From an uncultured Bacteroides sp. (GTDB taxonomy: Bacteria; Bacteroidota; Bacteroidia; Bacteroidales; Bacteroidaceae): a stretch of 5,611 bases of DNA. The notes below the pieces were generated by a model. That model was not told the DNA's origin and made no database searches. It worked only from the letters and a program-made list of their open reading frames with translations. This document shows positions 1 through 5,570 of this stretch, piece by piece. Both the position numbers and the translations under genes were made by a program. How positions within the stretch are numbered: the first letter of the stretch is position 1; each line of letters begins with the position of its first letter. The DNA lies in the NCBI GenBank assembly GCA_947071285.1, contig CAMTFK010000278.1:1-5611 (forward strand). The letters run 5' to 3'.

Positions 1-45
1 GATCTGCGCATGTCTCGTGGGCTCGGAGATGTGTATAAGAGACAG
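1..45. other. Residual Illumina Nextera adapter (not genomic)
   Basis: Bases 12-45 match the 34-nt Nextera Read 2 adapter, and 27-45 are the 19-bp Tn5 mosaic end AGATGTGTATAAGAGACAG exactly. The 8 bases before it (4-11, CTGCGCAT) sit where the i7 index lies and match an i7 index I recall from the Nextera XT v2 set (N722, reverse complement ATGCGCAG). Bases 1-3 (GAT) match the end of the P7 oligo. Native DNA therefore begins at about base 46. The mosaic end should not be annotated as a transposon end: no transposase or Tn5 sequence follows, and the adapter order is complete. Confidence 0.97.
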
Positions 46-184
46 ATTTCATAGGAAAGAACCGAATTTGCTAAAAGTAATTATCAAATATATATAGAAG
101 AATATAAGGGATAAAGAGGAAATTACCATGTAGGATTAAAGAAGTGTGAATAATTCCTTTGGCAGGTTATAACTTCTATAAACC

Positions 185-215
185 TTGTATCTTTGATATT
201 AGTGTTTTATCTTTG
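185..215 (+). promoter_or_regulatory. Bacteroidetes-type promoter for the alcohol dehydrogenase gene
   Basis: A -33 TTG at 185-187 is followed after exactly 20 bp by TATCTTTG at 208-215, a perfect match to the Bacteroides -7 consensus TAnnTTTG. The start codon at 244 lies 28 nt beyond the element, giving a short leader. A second perfect TATCTTTG copy at 188-195 overlaps the spacer but has no TTG at the right distance, so the 208-215 copy is the better -7 element. The assignment rests on consensus and spacing only. Confidence 0.65.
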
Positions 216-243
216 TATAATAACTAAGCAATCATATCGAACA

Positions 244-1428
244 ATGAGAGACTTTATTTATTATGCTCCCACAGAAGTTGTGTTTGGAGCAGCTTCGGAA
301 GAGAAAACAGGGAAACTGGTGAAACAATATGGTGGAACGAATGTTCTGGTACATTATGGTGGACAGAGTGCTGAGCGCTCCGGTTTGCTCGGCAAGATTT
401 GTCGGGCGTTGGAGGCGGAAGGCATCACCTATATTAAATTAGGTGGGGTAGTACCTAATCCACGTCTGTCGATGGTGCATGAGGGCATTGAACTATGCCG
501 GAAAGAGGGTATTGATTTTATTCTTGCCGTAGGTGGCGGTAGTGTCATCGATTCTGCGAAAGCAATAGCTTTCGGTGTACCTTATGAGGGTGATGTATGG
601 GACTTCTATATGGGCGTGGCGAGGGCGGAAGCTTGTCTTCCGGTGGCTGCCGTACTGACGATTCCTGCGGCAGGTAGTGAAATGAGTAACAGCACTGTAA
701 TCACCAACGAGGATGGTGACTTAAAGAAAGGGTACTCCAATGACTTATGCCGTTGCAAGTTTGCGGTGATGAATCCGGAACGTACTTTTACACTGCCCAA
801 CTATCAGACAGCATGCGGCGTGACGGACATTATGATGCATACGATGGAGCGTTACTTCTCTCACGATGACGACATGACCGTGACGGATGCCGTGGCCGAA
901 GGTATTCTTCGCACCGTGAAAGACAGTGCTTTTGAAGTGCTGAAAGCCCCGGAAAATTATGCTCACCGTGCACAGATTATGTGGGCCGGCAGTTTGGCAC
1001 ACAATGACCTGACAGGATGCGGAACCACCGGAGACTGGGCTACACACCAACTTGAGCATGAATTAAGCGCACTCTTCGATGTGGCTCATGGTGCGGGTCT
1101 GGCTGCTCTTTGGGGAAGTTGGGCGCGATATGTTTATAAAGAAAATGTGACACGCTTTGCACAGTTTGCCGTAAATGTGATGGGAGTGACGAATGATTTT
1201 AAATCGGCTGAACATACAGCTTTGGCGGGTATTGAAGCCATGGAGAATTTCTATCGTGCTATCGGGATGCCTGTCAGCATTTGTCAGTTGATAGGACGAC
1301 AGGCCACGGATGACGAAATCAGAATGATGGCGGATAAGTGCAGTTCCGGCGGAAAGGGAACGACAGGAAATTTGAAGATATTGTATCGTGAAGATATGGA
1401 AAATATCTATCGGATGGCAAATAGATAA
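244..1428 (+). CDS. Iron-containing alcohol dehydrogenase, YqhD/butanol dehydrogenase type
   Basis: This 394-residue cytosolic enzyme very likely reduces aldehydes to alcohols with NAD(P)H in fermentation or aldehyde detoxification. The N-terminal nucleotide-binding domain carries GGGSVID at 97-103. The C-terminal helical metal domain has a complete ligand set, D195, H199, H268 and H282, each one position after the recalled YqhD ligands D194, H198, H267 and H281. H272 follows in the same helix. GGQS at 39-42 resembles the GGGS motif of NADPH-using YqhD, so NADPH is the likelier cofactor (inference). Length fits YqhD (387). An upstream in-frame TTG at 193 lies inside the promoter, so ATG 244 is the start; it begins MRDFIYYAPTEVVFG, the normal family N-terminus. 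No Shine-Dalgarno is visible. The physiological substrate cannot be read from sequence; the metal could be iron or zinc. No clear terminator follows. Confidence 0.93.
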   Translation: MRDFIYYAPTEVVFGAASEEKTGKLVKQYGGTNVLVHYGGQSAERSGLLGKICRALEAEGITYIKLGGVVPNPRLSMVHEGIELCRKEGIDFILAVGGGSVIDSAKAIAFGVPYEGDVWDFYMGVARAEACLPVAAVLTIPAAGSEMSNSTVITNEDGDLKKGYSNDLCRCKFAVMNPERTFTLPNYQTACGVTDIMMHTMERYFSHDDDMTVTDAVAEGILRTVKDSAFEVLKAPENYAHRAQIMWAGSLAHNDLTGCGTTGDWATHQLEHELSALFDVAHGAGLAALWGSWARYVYKENVTRFAQFAVNVMGVTNDFKSAEHTALAGIEAMENFYRAIGMPVSICQLIGRQATDDEIRMMADKCSSGGKGTTGNLKILYREDMENIYRMANR

Positions 1429-1445
1429 TATTTTCGCGGCACTTA

Positions 1446-1476
1446 TTGTTTTTCAAATGAATTTTCGTTATCTTTA
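1446..1476 (+). promoter_or_regulatory. Bacteroidetes-type promoter for the unknown/DUF1848 gene pair
   Basis: TTG at 1446-1448 and TATCTTTA at 1469-1476 are separated by 20 bp, the same spacing as the promoter at 185-215. The -7 box differs from TAnnTTTG only in its last base. The start codon at 1532 is 55 nt beyond the box, leaving a leader of roughly 45-50 nt. This suggests the two-gene unit is transcribed independently, although no strong terminator separates it from the dehydrogenase gene, so read-through is possible. Confidence 0.5.
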
Positions 1477-1531
1477 GGGGCATATATCAAATTGGGGGTA
1501 ATAAAAAAGTCCTGACCCACAGGCAAAGAAC

Positions 1532-2053
1532 ATGAGAATACATTTTGAAATTAAAGAAAAACTGCCTGAAATTATTGAAGAAATCTTGCATGGTGAAAGA
1601 TGGATTACTTCTGTAAAGGAAGATATTTCAGGTCGGAAACTGGTTGTCATTCGCGATCCGAGCTATGCCTCGGAAGCGACAGTAGAAATCTATGCTCGTG
1701 AAATAACTATCAAAACAGCATGGTCCAACTATACCTATCGTTTGTTTGTTCTGGGCAATAATGTCTGGTGTGAGTATAATGGGGCGTATCGCGGACTCTT
1801 GGAACAGAACTTATTACCATCCATCACTCCTAAAGAGAGTCTGTTGGAATCTGAAGTACTATCCAGCTCTTTGTATGGTCAGGAGAGAAGGAAGCTGAGG
1901 GAATATGCAGAAGACAATCTGAAGTTAAAAAAGTTCCGGCGTGAGAACTTTAATGAAAACCGTACGGGGGTAGCTCCGTTCGACCATCCTAAAAGGGTGT
2001 ATGATGAGTTCATTAAAGAAGATTACGTGGTTCCGTCGTCTAAAGAAGAGTAG
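1532..2053 (+). CDS. Conserved-looking protein of unknown function (173 aa), partner of DUF1848
   Basis: I do not recognise the family. The product is 173 residues, acidic and basic residue-rich, with no signal peptide or membrane segment, so it is probably cytosolic. The N-terminal two thirds (about 1-100) look like alternating helix and beta strands, with a run of short strands around 45-85 (VEIYAREITIKTAW). The last third is strongly charged and probably helical (QERRKLREYAEDNLKLKKF), then a less ordered tail. Only one cysteine is present (in NNVWCEYNG), so it has no metal-cluster motif of its own. It ends 9 bp before the DUF1848 gene and shares its promoter, so the two are almost certainly co-transcribed. 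A substrate-binding or accessory role for the DUF1848 protein is inference. There is no Shine-Dalgarno at the ATG; the start is chosen because it is the first ATG of the frame after the promoter. Confidence 0.82.
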   Translation: MRIHFEIKEKLPEIIEEILHGERWITSVKEDISGRKLVVIRDPSYASEATVEIYAREITIKTAWSNYTYRLFVLGNNVWCEYNGAYRGLLEQNLLPSITPKESLLESEVLSSSLYGQERRKLREYAEDNLKLKKFRRENFNENRTGVAPFDHPKRVYDEFIKEDYVVPSSKEE

Positions 2054-2062
2054 GGTGGCGAT

Positions 2063-2998
2063 ATGATAATAAGCGCCAGCCGCAGGACGGATATTCCTGC
2101 TTTCTATTCGGAATGGTTTTTCAACCGGATAAATGAAGGATATGTCCTTGTACCGAATCCGTATAATCCAAATATGATTAGCAGGGTCAGTTTAGACCCT
2201 GCTGTCATTGACTGTGTGGTGTTTTGGACAAAGAATCCGGCCCCGATGATTGAGAGACTGGATAGACTGGCTGACTACAAATATTATTTTCAGTTTACAC
2301 TGAATCCTTACGGGACGGAACTGGAAAGTAAATTACCGTCACTTGACAAGCGTATTGATACTTTTAAGCGTCTTGCCGATAGGATAGGAAAGGAAAAAGT
2401 GGTGTGGCGGTATGACCCTATCCTTACAAACGAACAGTATACAGTAGCTTTTCATCAGGATAAGTTTGCTGAAATGGCAGTTGCCCTGCAAGGATATACG
2501 GAGAAATGCATGTTAGGCTTTATTGACCATTATCCGCATGTGCGTGCTTCTCTTCGTGAATTCAATATAGAGCCATTAGCAAAAGAGGATATTGAGGCGA
2601 TGGCAGTCGCTTTCAGGAAAACGGCGGATGAGCTGTCGATGGAACTGGATACTTGCACCACTAGAGTAGACTTATCTCATATAGGCATTCCAAGTGGCTT
2701 GTGTGTTGACAATCGCTTGATTGAAAGAATTACAGGCTATCCCATTCTTTCCCGTAAAGACAAGAACCAACGGGATATCTGCCGTTGTGTGGAAAGCATC
2801 GATATCGGTACTTATGAAAGCTGCCTTAACGGGTGCATTTACTGTTATGCGATTAAAGGTAATTATAATACGGCGAAGTTTAATCGTAGTAGGCACGACA
2901 AGAATTCTCCCATGCTGATCGGCGAAGTTGAAGATGAGGCCGTGCTTGTGGAGCGGGAAATGAAGAGTCTTCGCACTGATCAGCTTTCTTTATTCTAA
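2063..2998 (+). CDS. DUF1848 protein with C-terminal radical-SAM-like cysteine motif
   Basis: The 311-residue product has the DUF1848 signatures: SASRRTDIPAFY at 4-15, WFFNR at 18-22, FWTKNP at 54-59, a WRYDPI element at 115-120, and a C-terminal block with C240, C242 and then C254-x3-C258-x2-C261 followed by YA. C254/C258/C261 reproduce the CxxxCxxC spacing that holds the 4Fe-4S cluster in radical SAM enzymes, but near the C-terminus rather than the N-terminus. As I recall, the Pfam family note also remarks on this resemblance. A 4Fe-4S enzyme is therefore likely, but no reaction is established for the family. C198 and C214 could contribute to a further site. No membrane segments are seen. 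The ATG lies 9 bp after the upstream stop, behind a GGGTGG stretch that may act as an unusual Shine-Dalgarno in this genome, suggesting translational coupling with the 173-residue partner. Confidence 0.93.
   Translation: MIISASRRTDIPAFYSEWFFNRINEGYVLVPNPYNPNMISRVSLDPAVIDCVVFWTKNPAPMIERLDRLADYKYYFQFTLNPYGTELESKLPSLDKRIDTFKRLADRIGKEKVVWRYDPILTNEQYTVAFHQDKFAEMAVALQGYTEKCMLGFIDHYPHVRASLREFNIEPLAKEDIEAMAVAFRKTADELSMELDTCTTRVDLSHIGIPSGLCVDNRLIERITGYPILSRKDKNQRDICRCVESIDIGTYESCLNGCIYCYAIKGNYNTAKFNRSRHDKNSPMLIGEVEDEAVLVEREMKSLRTDQLSLF
2180..2203 (+). repeat. Perfect 9-bp inverted repeat inside the DUF1848 gene
   Basis: AGCAGGGTC at 2180-2188 and GACCCTGCT at 2195-2203 are exact reverse complements around the 6-nt loop AGTTTA. 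The GC-containing stem would be a stable mRNA hairpin about 115 nt into the coding sequence. It encodes residues around ISRVSLDPAV, a stretch that also looks conserved in the family, so it may simply follow from codon choice. No T-tract follows, so it is not an intrinsic terminator. Confidence 0.6.
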
Positions 2999-3075
2999 AA
3001 CAACCGTATCTTTATTGTCTTCTGATTCTTTTCAAGAAAAAACTGATGTCCTCATGAAAACAATTATGAGTTTGA

Positions 3076-3107
3076 TTGTTGTATAACATCGATTATTCTT
3101 AATTTTG
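3076..3107 (+). promoter_or_regulatory. Bacteroidetes-type promoter for the ferritin-like/VIT gene
   Basis: TTG at 3076-3078 and a perfect TAnnTTTG match (TAATTTTG) at 3100-3107 are separated by 21 bp, within the known 19-21 bp range. The start codon at 3130 lies 22 nt past the box, so the leader is very short. No Fur- or DtxR-like palindrome was recognised by eye around it, so iron control is unsupported here. Confidence 0.6.
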
Positions 3108-3129
3108 CGTTTACTTAATTTATAGAAAA

Positions 3130-4008
3130 ATGAGACAGGAAACAGAACAGGAGTTGTTGAAGAAGATAATTGGCTTCCAGCGGGAAGAAATCACATCGTG
3201 CATCATATACAAGAAGCTGGCAACTATTGAAAAAGATCCGGAAAACCGGAAAATTCTGCAACGTATTTCAGAAGATGAAAGCAGGCACTATGCTACGTTG
3301 CGCAGTTACACCCATCGGGAGGTTACTCCCAATCGTTGGGAAATCTTTTTTTATGTATGGCTGGTACGCCTGTTAGGCATTACATTCGCTGTCCGGCGGT
3401 TGGAGCTGGGAGAGAAAGAAACAACGAGTGTCTATTCCCAGTATCCTGATATGGAACATTTTGCTGAGATGGCGCAAGACGAACAGCATCATGAAGAAAA
3501 ACTCATAGGAATGATTAGCGAGGAACGATTGGAATATATGGGGTCGGTGGTGCTTGGTCTGAATGATGCATTAGTGGAATTTACCGGAGCATTGGCAGGC
3601 TTTACGCTGGCATTGAACGATACGAAACTGATAGCTTTGACCGGAAGTATTACAGGTATTGCAGCGGCACTTTCTATGGCTTCTTCCGAGTATCTTTCTA
3701 CAAAATCGGAAAAGACACGAAACAAGCGTCCGGTTAAGGCGGCTATTTATACCGGTATTGCTTATATCATTACCGTGGTAGCTTTGGTGGGGCCGTTCAT
3801 TCTTTTGTCGAGCCCTGTCATGGCGTTATGCATTATGCTTCTGATGGCATTGCTCATCATTGCTTTCTTCAATTATTATTATGCCATAGCCCGGAACGAG
3901 AGCTTCAAACGTCGCTTTTCGGAAATGGCAATACTGAGTTTCTCAGTGGCCGGAATAAGTTTTCTGATAGGCTATTTATTGAAGACGGTGACAGGGATAG
4001 AAGCTTAA
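3130..4008 (+). CDS. Ferritin-like/VIT1-CCC1 fusion, probable membrane iron transporter (MbfA-like)
   Basis: The 292-residue protein joins two domains. Residues 1-125 are a rubrerythrin-like four-helix unit with probable di-iron ligands E20, E50xxH53, E95 or E97, and E118xxH121, so both ExxH motifs are intact. A hydrophobic aromatic stretch at 72-88 between helix pairs may touch the membrane. Residues 136-287 form a VIT1/CCC1 domain with about five membrane helices (about 136-162, 166-188, 204-226, 229-252, 265-287), acidic residues D146 and E150 in the first and M183 and E187 in the second. The loop after helix 2 is short (about 190-203), unlike plant VIT1 where it forms a metal-binding domain; the N-terminal ferritin-like domain probably replaces it. 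By analogy with rhizobial MbfA it would export Fe2+ (or Mn2+) from the cytosol; direction and metal are inference. It has its own promoter and ends before a shared terminator. There is no Shine-Dalgarno, only an A-rich stretch before ATG. Confidence 0.92.
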   Translation: MRQETEQELLKKIIGFQREEITSCIIYKKLATIEKDPENRKILQRISEDESRHYATLRSYTHREVTPNRWEIFFYVWLVRLLGITFAVRRLELGEKETTSVYSQYPDMEHFAEMAQDEQHHEEKLIGMISEERLEYMGSVVLGLNDALVEFTGALAGFTLALNDTKLIALTGSITGIAAALSMASSEYLSTKSEKTRNKRPVKAAIYTGIAYIITVVALVGPFILLSSPVMALCIMLLMALLIIAFFNYYYAIARNESFKRRFSEMAILSFSVAGISFLIGYLLKTVTGIEA

Positions 4009-4033
4009 AGAAAGGTTCTCGTCATATGATTAT

Positions 4034-4069
4034 AAAAAAATCCCTGAGGTGTTAAACTTCAGGGATTTT
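4034..4069. terminator. Bidirectional intrinsic terminator between convergent genes
   Basis: Bases 4037-4050 pair with 4056-4069 in a 14-bp stem (13 Watson-Crick pairs plus one G-T at 4048/4058) around a 5-nt loop. Seven A residues at 4034-4040 give a seven-U tract for minus-strand transcripts, and TTTT at 4066-4069 serves the plus strand. It lies 25 bp past the VIT gene stop and 33 bp past the minus-strand small gene stop, so it can end both operons; it looks stronger for the minus strand. Confidence 0.93.
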
Positions 4070-4102
4070 CTGTTATAGTCAATTGATGAAAATAAACTGA
4101 AA

Positions 4103-4312
4103 CTATATTTTCGAACTGTGCAACTTCTTATAAAGCTCTACACGTTCGGCTATTTCAGCCTGAGATAGATGAGCCGGAAGCTCAATCGTTGTCCGCGGAG
4201 TGATTGCCACAAGGATTACTTCTCCCACTTTTTTCTTGTGCTCTTTGATAGCATTCTCTGTTAATTGATAGGAAGACCCTGTCTCTGGTCGGATAATACT
4301 CTTTTTCATCAT
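4103..4312 (-). CDS. Small protein of unknown function (69 aa), second gene of flavoprotein operon
   Basis: I do not recognise the family. The 69-residue product is soluble, Lys/Glu/Ile-rich and has no cysteine or membrane segment. The N-terminal part (KSIIRPETGSSYQLTENAIK) is followed by a hydrophobic strand-like stretch (GEVILVAIT) and a proline-containing turn. The C-terminus is predicted helix (SQAEIAERVELYKKLHS). It begins 14 bp after the stop of the nitronate-monooxygenase-like gene on the same strand and ends just before a strong terminator, so it is probably the last gene of that operon. Two adjacent ATGs (4312 and 4309) make the first residue uncertain by one. Operon position and clean termination support it as real. 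A role with the flavoprotein is inference. Confidence 0.7.
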   Translation of the reverse strand: MMKKSIIRPETGSSYQLTENAIKEHKKKVGEVILVAITPRTTIELPAHLSQAEIAERVELYKKLHSSKI

Positions 4313-4326
4313 ATCGAATTGTTTTT

Positions 4327-5418
4327 TTAAGTTTTCATTTTCGCTGGGACTAATTGGCAGGTTGCTAAAAGAAATTCAGTGTTCAATGTACTTATCACCT
4401 CTTTCACACTGCGTATTTTGTCGGAGAGGAAAGCGTTGCTGCCTGCAAATGCATATCCTCTTTTCATATTGCCTTTGGCTGCATTATACAATGCCTTGAT
4501 GATACAATAAGGGCTTTTCTGATAGTCGCACGTCTTGATGCAATGGAATGAGCAGCACTTGGGCTTTTCCTGGCCTTTCTCCACATTGCGGATAAACTCT
4601 CCGTCGATGGCTCGTCCGGGCATACCTACAGGACTTTCGATGATGAGAACATCTTCGGGCTTGGAATGAATATAGACCTCTTTGAAAGTTTCCGAAGCAT
4701 CACACTCCTGGGTAGTTACGAAAATACTTCCCATCTGTACGGCCGAAGCTCCCAGTTGCATGAACCGTGCAATGTCTTCACCTGTGGAGATTCCACCTGC
4801 GGCAATTACGGGGATGTCTTTTCTTTCCTTATAACTCGTTGCGATAGCTACTACTTCGGGTATCAATGCTTCCAGGGCGTATTGGGCATCTTGCAACTGT
4901 TCTTTCTTGAATCCCAGATGCCCTCCGGCTTTGGGACCTTCTACTACTATGGCATCAGGCAGATAATTGTAATTCTTCTCCCATTTGTCACATATTATTT
5001 TTGCAGCTCTTGAAGAAGATACGATGGGTACCAACTTCGTTTTGCTTTCCGGCGTCAGGTATAAAGGTAAATCGAGAGGAAGTCCTGCGCCGGCAAAGAC
5101 TACGTCGATTTTTTCGCTTATGGCAGTGCGGACCATTTCTGCATAATTGGAAAGGGCCACCATGATGTTCACTCCGATGATTCCTTTCGTTTTTTGGCGG
5201 GCTTTGTGAATTTCTTCTTTAAGTCCGCAAATGCATTTTTCGGTATAGTCGCCTTTGCCTTTGGGGTATAGCAGACCTAAGCCTGCACATGAAATAACAC
5301 CTATGCCGCCTTCATTGGCAACGGCTGATGCTAAGCCGGATAATGAAATACCGACTCCCATTCCACCTTGTATAATAGGTGTTTTTATCTCTATATTTCC
5401 AATAAAAAATGGTTTCAT
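4327..5418 (-). CDS. Nitronate monooxygenase/FabK-like FMN protein with C-terminal cysteine cluster
   Basis: The 363-residue product is a TIM-barrel FMN oxidoreductase. It shows PIIQGGMGVG at 14-23, GVNIM at 82-86, AGGH at 164-167 with the catalytic-position H167, the phosphate-binding elements AAGGIS at 206-211 and QMGSIFVTTQE at 228-238, and GMPGRA at 265-270. These fit both nitronate monooxygenases and FabK enoyl-ACP reductase, so oxidation of nitronates or reduction of an enoyl thioester are both possible and the substrate is unresolved. The distinctive part is C288, C289, C293, C297 and C305, a cluster absent from classical FabK and possibly an Fe-S or zinc site. The start is set at ATG 5418 because MKPFFIGNIEIKTP is the usual family N-terminus; an in-frame ATG 9 codons upstream (5445) would add MQSCYNINF, less likely. 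No clear promoter was found: only a weak TATATTTA on the minus strand at 5458-5451 without a paired TTG. It heads an operon with the 69-residue gene. Confidence 0.88.
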   Translation of the reverse strand: MKPFFIGNIEIKTPIIQGGMGVGISLSGLASAVANEGGIGVISCAGLGLLYPKGKGDYTEKCICGLKEEIHKARQKTKGIIGVNIMVALSNYAEMVRTAISEKIDVVFAGAGLPLDLPLYLTPESKTKLVPIVSSSRAAKIICDKWEKNYNYLPDAIVVEGPKAGGHLGFKKEQLQDAQYALEALIPEVVAIATSYKERKDIPVIAAGGISTGEDIARFMQLGASAVQMGSIFVTTQECDASETFKEVYIHSKPEDVLIIESPVGMPGRAIDGEFIRNVEKGQEKPKCCSFHCIKTCDYQKSPYCIIKALYNAAKGNMKRGYAFAGSNAFLSDKIRSVKEVISTLNTEFLLATCQLVPAKMKT

Positions 5419-5518
5419 AAAATTGATATTGTAACAAGACTGCAAGCGGATAAATATACTTCTGATATTCTATTCGTTTAGCGATGTTCTTTTCTTTGTA
5501 TTGTTGTTTTTGATTAAT

Positions 5519-5558
5519 AAAAAGCAAGAACAGAAGATTATATCTCCTGTTCTTGTTT
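5519..5558 (-). terminator. Intrinsic terminator of the gene entering from the right
   Basis: Bases 5522-5538 pair with 5542-5558 in a long stem with one mismatch (5534/5546) and one G-T pair (5524/5556) around the 3-nt loop TAT. On the minus strand the stem is followed by a U-rich tract (TTTTT from 5523-5519, then ATT). It lies 13 bp after the stop codon of the partial gene ending at 5571, and upstream of the flavoprotein gene, so it insulates the two minus-strand units. Confidence 0.85.
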
Positions 5559-5570
5559 GTAGGGTAGACA

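Noticed and set aside
27..45. Tn5 mosaic end as evidence of a transposon
   Set aside because: It is embedded in the full Nextera adapter with index; this is library preparation sequence.
47..97. Open plus-strand frame from the adapter junction to TAG, possible end of an upstream gene
   Set aside because: Only 16 codons (FHRKEPNLLKVIIKYI) with no following terminator or recognisable motif; cannot be told from chance.
49..129. Minus-strand 26-codon ORF encoding a hydrophobic peptide
   Set aside because: It lies in very AT-rich DNA where hydrophobic codons arise by chance, and has no convincing promoter or terminator.
128..133. Start-stop minimal ORF (ATG TAG) after an AGAGGAAA stretch
   Set aside because: It lies upstream of the mapped promoter box, and a single such hexamer is expected by chance.
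193..243. 17-residue N-terminal extension of the alcohol dehydrogenase from a TTG start
   Set aside because: The TTG is inside a -7-like promoter box, and the family N-terminus begins at ATG 244.
745..1059. Minus-strand ORF of 104 codons within the dehydrogenase gene
   Set aside because: It is antisense to a well-supported enzyme with intact motifs and has no family features of its own.
3028..3046. Possible terminator after the DUF1848 gene (TTCTT/AAGAA around 3030-3043)
   Set aside because: The AT-only arms are 5 bp or less and no U-tract follows; too weak to call.
3489..3725. Minus-strand ORF of 78 codons within the VIT gene
   Set aside because: It is a shadow of a conserved membrane protein gene; its composition mirrors the opposite strand.
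4666..5013. Plus-strand ORF of 115 codons opposite the flavoprotein gene
   Set aside because: It is antisense to the conserved FMN-binding core and has no promoter or recognisable domain.
5419..5445. Nine-codon N-terminal extension of the flavoprotein gene
   Set aside because: MQSCYNINF precedes the normal family start MKPFFIGN; no ribosome binding site favours it.
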